Made by a program: the position numbers and the translations under genes. A model generated the notes under the pieces. It saw only the letters and a program-made list of their open reading frames with translations. It was not told where the DNA came from and ran no database searches. A stretch of DNA of 64,000 nt, taken from Desulfosoma caldarium (GTDB taxonomy: Bacteria; Desulfobacterota; Syntrophobacteria; Syntrophobacterales; DSM-9756). Below, piece by piece: positions 24,621 to 33,092 of the stretch (the stretch's first letter is position 1; every line of letters starts with the position of its first letter). The stretch spans positions 124,001 to 188,000 of the forward strand of contig NZ_RJVA01000014.1 in NCBI RefSeq assembly GCF_003751385.1, in the 5' to 3' direction.

Positions 24621-26301
24621 TGGACACCGGTCTTCCGGGGCCGATCCGGTGTACGACGTATGGTACCGCTGGCTGCGGTTGGCCGGCTATATGCTGCCAC
24701 CTCAGGTCTACACGGCCGCCGAAGCTCTTTTTGCCGCATCGTACTTGAATTCCAAAAGGCCAAGGTCATTAACGGCTCATGAGTTCCTGGCCACATCCCT
24801 CCTGCGTCAAGCTTTGGTGTTTTATCCGTTGGACCATAGACTCTTGGGATATGTCCAACGCCTGCATTCCTTGGTACCCGCCAGTTCGGGATTTGACGTT
24901 TGGCTTCGAGGCCTTCGGCGTTTACACCGAAGCCGGCCAGACTATTTCATGCATTCCGTGGAGATTTCCGCGCCCATGCGGTGGAAAAAACCTCAAGTGG
25001 TCACAGAAGATTATCTGAAAGACGAAAATCCGGGAGCTATGGCCACCGCCTGCTATGAATTCTGGTCCTTGGGGCATTGGGAGACGGTACGGCAAATCTT
25101 TCTTCGAATGATGGCGATGCCGGTGGCTCCATATCTGGCTCCGATCGCCGCATGGAGTGCCTGGAACGCGGGAGACAGGGACCTGGCCGCACGTTGGTTG
25201 CACGCCTCGATGCCGCCATCTTTTCTTACCTTCAACCTGCTCGCGGAAATGGCCATGGAAGCCGGGGACAAGGAACAGGCGCGCCGCTATTGGAAACAAT
25301 CCCTGCGATGGGAACCTTACCAACCTCATTTGTTTCACCGCTATTGGGAATCCCAAGATTCCAGGTCGGCAACCACCGCCAGTTCCGTAGGAAAGGTTCA
25401 TATCGTCCTTTACACATACAACAAATTGGAAACGACCTTAGCGACCCTTCAAAAGCTCCTGGTATCGGGAATCGAAGCATGCCCGGTCACTCTTTTAAAC
25501 AACGGATCGACCAGCTTTTCAAAACAGGACCTGGAACAGGGGGTCAGGACCGTGGCCCAAGGCAGAGTTGTGGACATCATCCACCTGCCCGTGAATATCG
25601 GGGCCCCGGCAGCCAGGAATTGGCTATGGCACCTGCCCCAGGTGAAAAACTGCGATTACGTGGCCTTTCTGGATGATGACGTGCTGGTCCCTCCTAACTG
25701 GCTGAGTCATTACCTGGAAAGCCTCGATCTCTTTCCCAGTGCCGTTGTGGTGGGTCCAAGAGGGCTCAACCCCGGCACGTTGCCGACTATTCAGTATGTC
25801 CATCGATTTTTCCATCAGATCGATGACCACAAGATCCTTTTCACGCCAGCAGCTCCGATGTTTGAGGATTTCGGCCAGTTTTCCTATCGACATCCGTGCC
25901 TGTCGGTCATGGGGTGCTGCCATCTTTTTCATCGACGTCGGTGGGAGAGTTTAGGAATTCCCGATTTTGACATTAGCTTTGCGCCATCTCAGGTTGACGA
26001 CCTTGAGCACGACCTCCAGATCTGGAAAAAGGGTGGCCAGGTGCTTTTCGACGGGCGAGTTGCCGTGATCCATTTGCAGGATGCGGGACGAGCTGCTCCC
26101 AGGTCGCGCGCCGCATGGGGCCACGTCTGGGGAAACCACATGAAGATGGAAAGCAAGTTTACGGGAGCCGAGTTGATGGATATGAAACGGCGGGTCGAAG
26201 AAGCCGACGACAGCTTTCATGAACGGATCCGGAACGAAATAGAGGCGGAGGTGTTTGGAGAAACCAAGGCAGTACAGATCCTGGGCAAAACACTTCGGTG
26301 A
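24607..26301 (+). CDS. GT2-like glycosyltransferase with helical N-terminal half (family member B)
   Basis: From the ATG at 24607 (AGAGGAAAG upstream; a GTG two codons earlier is less well placed) the 564-residue protein repeats the layout of member A: a helical first half (about 1-265) and a GT2-like second half with VLYTYNKLETTLATL, LNNGSTSFS, LPVNIGAPAARNWLW, FLDDDVLVPPNW, VMGCCHLF and FAPSQVDDLEHDL. The C-terminal tail is acidic and helical. It overlaps the UGM stop by 14 bp. No signal peptide or TM is visible, so it is probably cytoplasmic. Substrates are unknown, but coupling to UGM suggests Galf transfer or modification of a Galf-bearing glycan. Confidence 0.8.
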   Translation: MFPVDGHRSSGADPVYDVWYRWLRLAGYMLPPQVYTAAEALFAASYLNSKRPRSLTAHEFLATSLLRQALVFYPLDHRLLGYVQRLHSLVPASSGFDVWLRGLRRLHRSRPDYFMHSVEISAPMRWKKPQVVTEDYLKDENPGAMATACYEFWSLGHWETVRQIFLRMMAMPVAPYLAPIAAWSAWNAGDRDLAARWLHASMPPSFLTFNLLAEMAMEAGDKEQARRYWKQSLRWEPYQPHLFHRYWESQDSRSATTASSVGKVHIVLYTYNKLETTLATLQKLLVSGIEACPVTLLNNGSTSFSKQDLEQGVRTVAQGRVVDIIHLPVNIGAPAARNWLWHLPQVKNCDYVAFLDDDVLVPPNWLSHYLESLDLFPSAVVVGPRGLNPGTLPTIQYVHRFFHQIDDHKILFTPAAPMFEDFGQFSYRHPCLSVMGCCHLFHRRRWESLGIPDFDISFAPSQVDDLEHDLQIWKKGGQVLFDGRVAVIHLQDAGRAAPRSRAAWGHVWGNHMKMESKFTGAELMDMKRRVEEADDSFHERIRNEIEAEVFGETKAVQILGKTLR

Positions 26302-26311
26302 GGGAGTAAGG

Positions 26312-28309
26312 CTAACGAGTGCCGGCCTCACGGGACAGCAGGGCAGCCAAATTCCGCGAGCCCGATGGAGCTGAAAAAATTCCACTGAGCGATGAGCCGT
26401 TCGTTTCAATGGATTTTCTGTAAGCCGCGAGGGCTATGTCCAAAAGAGTTTCTAGAGCCTGCTGACCATTCGAATTCCGCGTCAGCACATCTTCAAACCG
26501 CCGCAGAACGCTCAAGGGAATCCCCTGTCGGGACGATGCTTTTTCCAACATCCAGTCTTCCAGAATCGTCTCGAGGGCCATTTTGCCGAATCGACCCGAT
26601 ACAAAATCAGACACTCCCTTGAGAAAGGCTCGAATGCTGCGCTTATCCTTGCGCATAGGGCCCCATATTTGGGTTCGCAGCATTTGAAACGCGTGCGCGT
26701 CCACCAACCGGTGTTTGGCTTGGAATAGAAGAAAATTTCTTGTGGCATAATAGATGCTCAATGGAGAGCCAATCCAGTCCCCTATAGAAGCCCCACCCTT
26801 ATGATAAACGATGGACCTGGGATGAAAGGCCACGCGCCATCCGGCATTATTCAACCTTAGACATAGGTCGTTGTCTTCGAAATAGAGAAAAAACGCCTCG
26901 TCGAACGCACCGCACTCTTCCAAAGCCTTTCTGGCCAATAACATGCTCGCGCCAGAAACGTAAGTCTTGAATCCGATCTTCTCAGCTTCCGAGCCTCGCG
27001 GCCCCTGGATGCCCTCGTAGCAAACCCTATCGCCATCGAACTGCACTCGCTCCGGATGGTGATAGTCAAGAAGTTTGGATCCCACAGCCCCAACACGCAT
27101 ACCGGACCGACACGCATGGAGGAAAAACGCCACGCTGTTCCACAAGGCAAGAGGATCAACAACGGTGTCATTGTTGAGAATCCAGACATAATCAGCTCCG
27201 GAGGACAAGGCGTGCACGGTCCCGGCGTTGCATCCTCCGGAAAAGCCAAGGTTTTCTGAGGACTCTAAGAGAACGATCTCTTGACGAAACGGGGTTGATC
27301 CCCTTTTATTCATCCCTAGGCTCGCTATTTGGTGCGGCAAACCGCTTGCCACAAGCCATGCCTTAAGGGCTTCCAACGCCTTTGAATCCGATCCGTTATC
27401 GACGACAATGGTCTGAAAAGGCTTATAATAGAGGCCGTTTTCAGGACGAGCACCCGCCGTTTCGTCATATCCATAAAGGGATTGGAGACACTCGATGGTG
27501 TCCCGCGTCCCGTTGTAGTTGAGCACGACGATGGACACTCTTGGTAGCCTAAGATGATAGTCAGGCGTAATCTCACCGGCCCACCGGCGGTTAAGCAAAA
27601 TGAGATTCTCACCTGAATGGTCGAACTTTCCGGCGCTGACCGACTCAAAGTGCACCAAAACACTTTTCGGCGTGTAGACGACGCGCCATCCCATGCGCCT
27701 AGCTTTGAAACATAAGTCCACGTCCTCACAGCCGTTCACATACGTCTCGTCGAAGCCTTCGACTTGTTGAAATACACCTTTTCGAACGAGCATGCAGGCT
27801 CCGGTCACGGCCTGGAAATCTCTTTGCATATTGGCCGGGGGAAAATCTTTTGGGCGCCCCCGATACACGTGTGCTGGATAAAGCGGCGCCGGGGCGTCCG
27901 CGATCACGATACCGGCATGCTGAATGGTCTCGTCAGGATAAAGGAGCATGGGCCCGACCACGCCGACCCGTAAATCCTCTCTCAACACGTCCACCATGGG
28001 CTCCAGCCATCCCGGACGGGCAAGCACATCGTTTTTGAGAAAGAGCAGTAACGACCCTTGCGCTACAGCGCCACCCTGATTGCACGCCTTGGCAAAACCC
28101 AAATTTCGATCATTTCGAATCACTCGAATGCCATATCGGCTTTGTGCCCAATTGAGAAAGACAGGAGTCTCGTCAGTTGAATGGTTATCAACTACGATGA
28201 CTTCGAAATGAGAGTAGGAAACATTTGCGAACAAGGACTGAATACACTGTCTTGTAAAGTCGCACTGATTGAAAACGGGAATAATGATGCTGACAAAATC
28301 AACGTCCAC
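26312..28309 (-). CDS. Double GT2 glycosyltransferase (two tandem domains)
   Basis: The 665-residue protein holds two family-2 glycosyltransferase domains. The first (about 4-250) has VSIIIPVFNQ, VVDNHSTDET, NLGFAKACNQGG and LFLKNDVLARPGW, where the usual NND/DxD-like site reads KND. The second (about 258-520) has VSIVVLNYNG, VVDNGSDS, NLGFSGGCNAG and WILNNDTVVDP, and GAFDEAFFLYFEDNDLCLR. A C-terminal helical tail follows. The GTG start at 28309 has AGGAGGTG seven bases upstream; an open extension upstream is Arg/Pro-rich and unsupported. Such tandem GTs often add alternating sugars to a polymer; rhamnan-type activity is possible but not shown. It is convergent with member B (10 bp apart). 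Confidence 0.88.
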   Translation of the reverse strand: MDVDFVSIIIPVFNQCDFTRQCIQSLFANVSYSHFEVIVVDNHSTDETPVFLNWAQSRYGIRVIRNDRNLGFAKACNQGGAVAQGSLLLFLKNDVLARPGWLEPMVDVLREDLRVGVVGPMLLYPDETIQHAGIVIADAPAPLYPAHVYRGRPKDFPPANMQRDFQAVTGACMLVRKGVFQQVEGFDETYVNGCEDVDLCFKARRMGWRVVYTPKSVLVHFESVSAGKFDHSGENLILLNRRWAGEITPDYHLRLPRVSIVVLNYNGTRDTIECLQSLYGYDETAGARPENGLYYKPFQTIVVDNGSDSKALEALKAWLVASGLPHQIASLGMNKRGSTPFRQEIVLLESSENLGFSGGCNAGTVHALSSGADYVWILNNDTVVDPLALWNSVAFFLHACRSGMRVGAVGSKLLDYHHPERVQFDGDRVCYEGIQGPRGSEAEKIGFKTYVSGASMLLARKALEECGAFDEAFFLYFEDNDLCLRLNNAGWRVAFHPRSIVYHKGGASIGDWIGSPLSIYYATRNFLLFQAKHRLVDAHAFQMLRTQIWGPMRKDKRSIRAFLKGVSDFVSGRFGKMALETILEDWMLEKASSRQGIPLSVLRRFEDVLTRNSNGQQALETLLDIALAAYRKSIETNGSSLSGIFSAPSGSRNLAALLSREAGTR

Positions 28310-28599
28310 TTTCTTGCACCTCCTGCCGCCGGCGTCGTCTAAGGTCCTTGGGGGACGAAAATGGAGATACCCGGAGCAAAGCCTTACACTCGTTGGTGCG
28401 CCTCCGGCCAGAACCGCCCTTGTGAAAGCCTGGAGGAGCACACCTTCTGCCTGTCGAGCCCCTCATTTTGACATTCACGAGCAATAAAGGTGCCATATAG
28501 ATGGTTCTTGGTCGCTCGTTCAGCCCACGAGCGCTGAAGAGCTTCCCTCTGGGGCCCTTTCCGCATCAAACCGGTGGTCATTCCATGGGAATGACTTTG
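28310..28599. other. Gap between GT2 start and IS481 remnant
   Basis: About 290 bp with the GT2 promoter region (minus strand) and no supported gene. The frame open on the minus strand is an Arg/Pro-rich upstream extension of the GT2 gene. Confidence 0.35.
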
Positions 28600-29530
28600 T
28601 GTCAGATCTTGAAAACTCATGAACCGATTTCAGAAAAAGTTCAGGACCCTTCTGCCAGTTTTTGAGTGTCTGAATCGGGTTCTATGACCGATATTTTTCC
28701 ACGGATGCGGTGATAATGGAGCCGGCGAGTAAGTCAAGGGTTCTTTGGGTTGAGCTGCCGTATGGAAGCTGCTTTGCGACAGCCCCTCTTTGATTCGGCC
28801 GTTGAATTGTTCCACCATTCCGTTGGTTTGAGGGTGGTTGAGTTTCATGAGGCGGTGCCCGATGTTGTCTTGAGCACAAACTTGGTTCAAAAAGATGAAT
28901 ATCCGTGAGCTTGCGCGAGCCGGTAAGTCAAAAGTGGTCGGTGAACTCTTTGCCGTTATCCGTGAGTTCGGTGGCCATCTTGAAAGGCGCTTTTTTCACG
29001 AGGTTTTTGAGCAAGGAACTGGCCGAGGCGGCGCATTTATCGGCCTTGATTTCAAAGAAGATCTGGCGGCTGGCTCGATCCATGGCAATGAAGAGGTATT
29101 TGTGGGCGGTCTCATCGGGCACATGAGACAGGTATGTGACCTGGTCATGGATATAGCCGGGCTCGTCATCTTTGAACGATTTAATAACGGCCCTGTGAGC
29201 ACCTTGTTCCTGCAGGGCAAGGTCGTTGAGGTTGGTCTCTCCGTGTCGGCGAAGGCAGCCATGGAGTCCGAAACGCCAGACCTTTAGGTAGATCTTTTCA
29301 CGGGTAACGGCCGGCAGGTCATCAAGTTGAAGGAACAATGTAGTTCGCAACTCGACCGCCACACGTTCTTCGATCGGCGACAGCGTGGCACGCAAAATCC
29401 TGGGCATTGTGGGGCAGTGATCATAACTGTTCCGGTTTTCTATTGACGCATGATGGATCTGGTGATCCCATACCGGATGGCTAAAAACGTGCCGCGATAG
29501 GGGGACTTCGCATCTTCTTGCGGATGGCCG
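28600..29530 (-). mobile_element. Degenerate IS481-family element
   Basis: Minus-strand coding sense is that of an IS481-type DDE transposase. ERVAVELRTTLFLQLDDLPA and GLHGCLRRHGETNLNDL are HTH-side segments, YLFIAMDRASRQIFFEI carries one catalytic-core Asp, ELTDNGKEFTDHF the second Asp, and HPQTNGMVEQFNGRIKE the Glu. The sense shifts frame at least three times: upstream of 29400, after 28930 (a TGA follows FTDHF), and near 28690, where NPIQTLKNWQKGPELF resumes in another frame. An IS481-like end (TGTCAGATCTTGAAAACTC) starts near 28600; the other end was not found. The element cannot encode an active transposase. Confidence 0.75.
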
Positions 29531-29832
29531 GATTGGTTCGAGCTCTTTAGTGAAGTCCTGCAAGCACGATGACCTCCATACTGCGTTTGGAACCACGATG
29601 CTCAGCCCCTCGCGGGCTCGAAACAACGGATAGCTTCTTCGTGGAACACGGTAACACGGCACATGACAATGCAGGGGGTTCGTATTTTCGAGGTCACGGT
29701 AAGCCATCAACCCCCTTTGAAGGGCAGGGGTAAGTACGCTGTTGAAAACCAATTCGGGTCACAACGTTGGACATCTTCGGGGTGCTCTGGGTGAAAAGTA
29801 GGCCGTTCTTTTTGCAATGCGCACCGAGCTAA
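29531..29832. other. Gap between IS481 remnant and PAP2-GT83 gene
   Basis: About 300 bp; no supported gene. It may include the missing N-terminal end of the IS481 remnant and the promoter of the downstream gene. Confidence 0.35.
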
Positions 29833-32337
29833 GTGAAGAAGGTCGAATTCGACATGATGCAAAAGAACTTTCTCTTCGAGACAATACCCCAGGGTTGGAC
29901 CTGGGATCGACTGCGGGGTCACCTGAAGGATATGAGGTTTGTCCTCATTTTGGCGGGCGTGTTCCTGCTCCTAGCTGGTGCGGTCTATCCCCAGGACCAC
30001 GAGATCATGGAGTGGCTTCGATCCGGTTCACTCATGGAAAAGCACAAACCTCTCAGTCAATGGGTGAAACTTATCAAGCCCTTTGGGAAAGGAGACGTCC
30101 TTGCCTGTCTCGCACTGGTAATGGGGGTGTGCGGCTTGAGAAGACGGGCTGTGGCCATCCTGATGTCGTTGATTGTGGTGTTTGTTCTCGTCTGGCCTTT
30201 GAAGATCATTGTGGCGCGGGAGCGCCCACGCGAGGCCAGCCACGTCTCCTTTCCCAGCGGGGATGCAGCCTCGGCAGCCGCGTTTGCGGTGCCCGTGGTG
30301 GTTGAGGCTCCCGCACTGCTTCCGGTGGCCGCCGGAGTCGTGGGTGCTGTCGGTGCGGCGCGGGTCCTCGAAGACGCGCATTACACGAGTGATGTCCTTG
30401 CCGGAATCTCCCTTGGCCTGGTTGCAGGGATGGCAGGGCTCTTTTTCGTAAAGGGAATGAGGGTGCGGCTTAGGCGGCATCAGTTTGCCGTCGGCGCCTT
30501 GATCCTTGTCGTCGAGGGGTTGCTCCCGGTTCTCATGGGAAAAAGGGGCAAGGAATTCATGACCTTTGCCATGTTCTACGGTCCGGCTGTCCTCTTGGCT
30601 GCCGCCGCCCACTATCTGAGGATTGAAAGCAGAAGGCAGTTCCTCGTCTCCGCTCTGACTGAACGTCTGGGTGAGCGGAAGTTGGTGGCCCTTACATCGG
30701 CTGTTTTCATTATGCTCATCGTGGCTTTGTTCCTTTTTACCACATCTCGATCAACTCTCTGGGACCGCGATGAACCCCGATTCGCCAGGGCGACCATGGA
30801 AATGGTGGAAAGCGGGAACTACCTAATCCCTACATTCAACGGTGCTTTGCGTCCCGACAAACCCATTCTCATCTACTGGCTCATGTCCCTGTCCGTCAGA
30901 CTGTTCGGACCCACATCGGTTGCCTGTCGATTTTTCTCCCCTCTTGGAACCGCCTTGACGTGCCTCATGACACTGCTGATCGGGAGGCGGTTTTTCGACT
31001 CCAAGACAGGGCTTCTTGCTGCAATGGTGGTGGCAACGACGCCGCTCGTGCTTATGACCGGAACCGCGGCCACGACCGATGCGGTGCTCGTCGGTTTCAT
31101 GATGGTTGCTCTCGCCGCCTTTGCCCGAGCACTTGAAACGGAGCCGCGCTGGAGATGGATTCTCGTCATGGCGGCGGCTCTGGCGGCTGCTCAATTGACC
31201 AAAGGACCCGTGGGGCTTGCAGTACCCCTTGTTTCCATGATCACAGTGTTGGTGTTGTCCCGGAGGGAAACGGCTCGCCTAAGACAATTTGTCGGGCCCC
31301 TGCTCTTGGTCGTCGGCGTCAGCACGGCCGTCTTTTTGCTCTGGGCCTTGCCCGCCAATAAGGCGACAAACGGGGAATTCCTGCGCCTGGGTATCGGTCA
31401 TCACGTGGTTGAACGCTCGATTAACCCTCTCGAGCACCACGGAGGCCGATTCTTGTTTGCTCTGCCTTTCTACCTGCCCGTGGTGGTGCTTGGCTTTTTT
31501 CCATGGACTCTCTTTCTTCCTCAAGCGCTTTCGAAGCTTATGCGAGGCCAACTGGGAGGCACAAAGGTAAGAGCTTTTCTGGTGGGTTGCATTTTCCCTA
31601 CCTTTGTGCTTATGAGCCTGGTTGCCACCAAGCTCCCCCATTACGTATTACCTATCTGGCCGGCCTTGGCTCTTGTGGTTGCGGCGACACTTGCCAAAGG
31701 GAAAAGGGCGCTGCAGGACCCTAATTACAAAGTATACCAACTGTGTGGTCGTCTGGTTTTCTCGATCCTGGGTCTGGCACTGGGAGCGACTCTCATGATT
31801 GCTCCCTGGTTTGTGCCTTTGCAGGACGCCCGGGGAAGCATCTTTTCTCTCGGACTGCTTTTCCTCGTGATGACCATTCTCACCGTTCGCGAACATCGCT
31901 ATCATAGATACGGAACCGCTGCGTCGATCCTGGTTTTAGGCATGCTCCTTTTTCAAACCTCTTTGTCGGTGTACCTGCTTCCTTCCTTGGAATCCATGAA
32001 AGTTTCACCGCCCATTGCCCATGCTATCAATGAACACACGCCGCGAGACGTCCAGGTGGCCACCTACAAATACGGGGAGCCCAGTTTGAACTTTTACCTG
32101 GATCGGTACATCCTCCCCCTCAAGACTGGAACGGAACTGGTATCCTGGGCGCAGCAGCCCGTCCCCGGTGTGTTGGTTATTCCTCGAAAGGAGCTTGAAA
32201 AAATCGAAAATCAATATGGTGGCCTGGGACTGACACCGTTTGCCGTGGCCAAAGGGTACAACTATTCAAAGGGAAAGTGGGTCGAACTCCTTGCCCTGAA
32301 AAGGAGTGCGCGCCCCCTTCCACTTTCGGAGATGTGA
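29833..32337 (+). CDS. PAP2 phosphatase - ArnT-like (GT83) glycosyltransferase fusion
   Basis: The 834-residue membrane protein joins two enzymes. Residues about 35-215 form a PAP2 phosphatase domain with K124-x6-R131-P132, a second motif PSGD (141-144) where the catalytic-site PSGH would be expected, and R177-x5-H183-x3-D187. Residues about 285-834 form a GT-C glycosyltransferase like ArnT/PMT: LWDRDEPRFARATMEM and LRPDKPILIYWL in the first periplasmic loop, many TM helices and a soluble C-terminal part. ArnT-type enzymes transfer a sugar from undecaprenyl phosphate to lipid A. The fusion may couple carrier-lipid dephosphorylation to sugar transfer. The start is uncertain: GTG 29833 or ATGs at 29854 or 29857; all lack strong ribosome sites. 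Confidence 0.85.
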   Translation: MKKVEFDMMQKNFLFETIPQGWTWDRLRGHLKDMRFVLILAGVFLLLAGAVYPQDHEIMEWLRSGSLMEKHKPLSQWVKLIKPFGKGDVLACLALVMGVCGLRRRAVAILMSLIVVFVLVWPLKIIVARERPREASHVSFPSGDAASAAAFAVPVVVEAPALLPVAAGVVGAVGAARVLEDAHYTSDVLAGISLGLVAGMAGLFFVKGMRVRLRRHQFAVGALILVVEGLLPVLMGKRGKEFMTFAMFYGPAVLLAAAAHYLRIESRRQFLVSALTERLGERKLVALTSAVFIMLIVALFLFTTSRSTLWDRDEPRFARATMEMVESGNYLIPTFNGALRPDKPILIYWLMSLSVRLFGPTSVACRFFSPLGTALTCLMTLLIGRRFFDSKTGLLAAMVVATTPLVLMTGTAATTDAVLVGFMMVALAAFARALETEPRWRWILVMAAALAAAQLTKGPVGLAVPLVSMITVLVLSRRETARLRQFVGPLLLVVGVSTAVFLLWALPANKATNGEFLRLGIGHHVVERSINPLEHHGGRFLFALPFYLPVVVLGFFPWTLFLPQALSKLMRGQLGGTKVRAFLVGCIFPTFVLMSLVATKLPHYVLPIWPALALVVAATLAKGKRALQDPNYKVYQLCGRLVFSILGLALGATLMIAPWFVPLQDARGSIFSLGLLFLVMTILTVREHRYHRYGTAASILVLGMLLFQTSLSVYLLPSLESMKVSPPIAHAINEHTPRDVQVATYKYGEPSLNFYLDRYILPLKTGTELVSWAQQPVPGVLVIPRKELEKIENQYGGLGLTPFAVAKGYNYSKGKWVELLALKRSARPLPLSEM

Positions 32338-32436
32338 GCCAATGGAGAAAGGCTTGCACCAATTGGGTTTTTTGTCTGAGGACTCTTTTCCGCGGGTTTC
32401 CTGATGCAGTAAGAGTGCAATAAGGGGCCCGTCCAA

Positions 32437-32610
32437 ATGTGGCACCCGTCGCCCATGAACGTCGATTTCTGCGTGGCGGCCCTGGAAGAAGCCCTGAAGC
32501 AGCCTGGTCGTCTCGAGATCTTCAACACCGATCGGCGCAGCCAATTCGCCAGTGACGATTTCACCAACGCTCTCAAGGATGCCGGTATGGCGAGAATGGA
32601 GAGACCCAGA
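32437..32610 (+). pseudogene. IS3-family transposase orfB fragment
   Basis: A 50-codon stretch reads MNVDFCVAALEEALKQ and IFNTDRRSQFASDDF, matching the core of IS3-type OrfB (normally NTDQGSQFTS, with the second catalytic Asp). The similarity stops after about 32600 and no full transposase or clear ends remain. Confidence 0.65.
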
Positions 32611-33092
32611 TCAAGGCCTCACACTCCTTCCTTGCGCTTCCGCCCAGCGCCGCACTTTTGCGAACCTGGTGGAGTATGTCGATGGTGGAAGCGGTGCCGG
32701 CCTGAAACCCTTATGGCGCCGTGCGTGTCGACTCTCCTCCATCCACGCAAAAGTCAATACATGCGGCCGTTCGCTGGTGGTTCTTGGCAGCTCATCCGGT
32801 TTACAAGCACCGAAATGCACACACCATGGGGCAGTCCCCGCGTCAAAGACTTGGCCATTCCAACGTCAATTCTTTGGTGAGATCCTGATCGATGGACTCG
32901 CACGTGCGCCGCTTTGGCCATTGGCATCCTTCCGTACCACGATTTTTCAGCCATTGGCTATTTGTGCGCACCCCATCGGAGCAGATATGCCAAGCAAATC
33001 AAGAAGCTGGCATTCTTTATGCTTAGGGACTGTTCTTAGACGGGCCAGCTCGACGCATATGGATTCGCGACCCCGCTAGGAGGGAAAAGGTC
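32611..33092. other. Gap after IS3 fragment
   Basis: About 480 bp with only interrupted or uncharacteristic frames; probably decayed sequence plus the leader of the next gene, whose ribosome site is GGAGGG at 33079-33084. Confidence 0.4.

Noticed and set aside
28310-28441. Longer start for the double GT2 protein
   Set aside because: The extra 44 residues are Arg/Pro-rich and have no ribosome site, while AGGAGGTG precedes the GTG at 28309.
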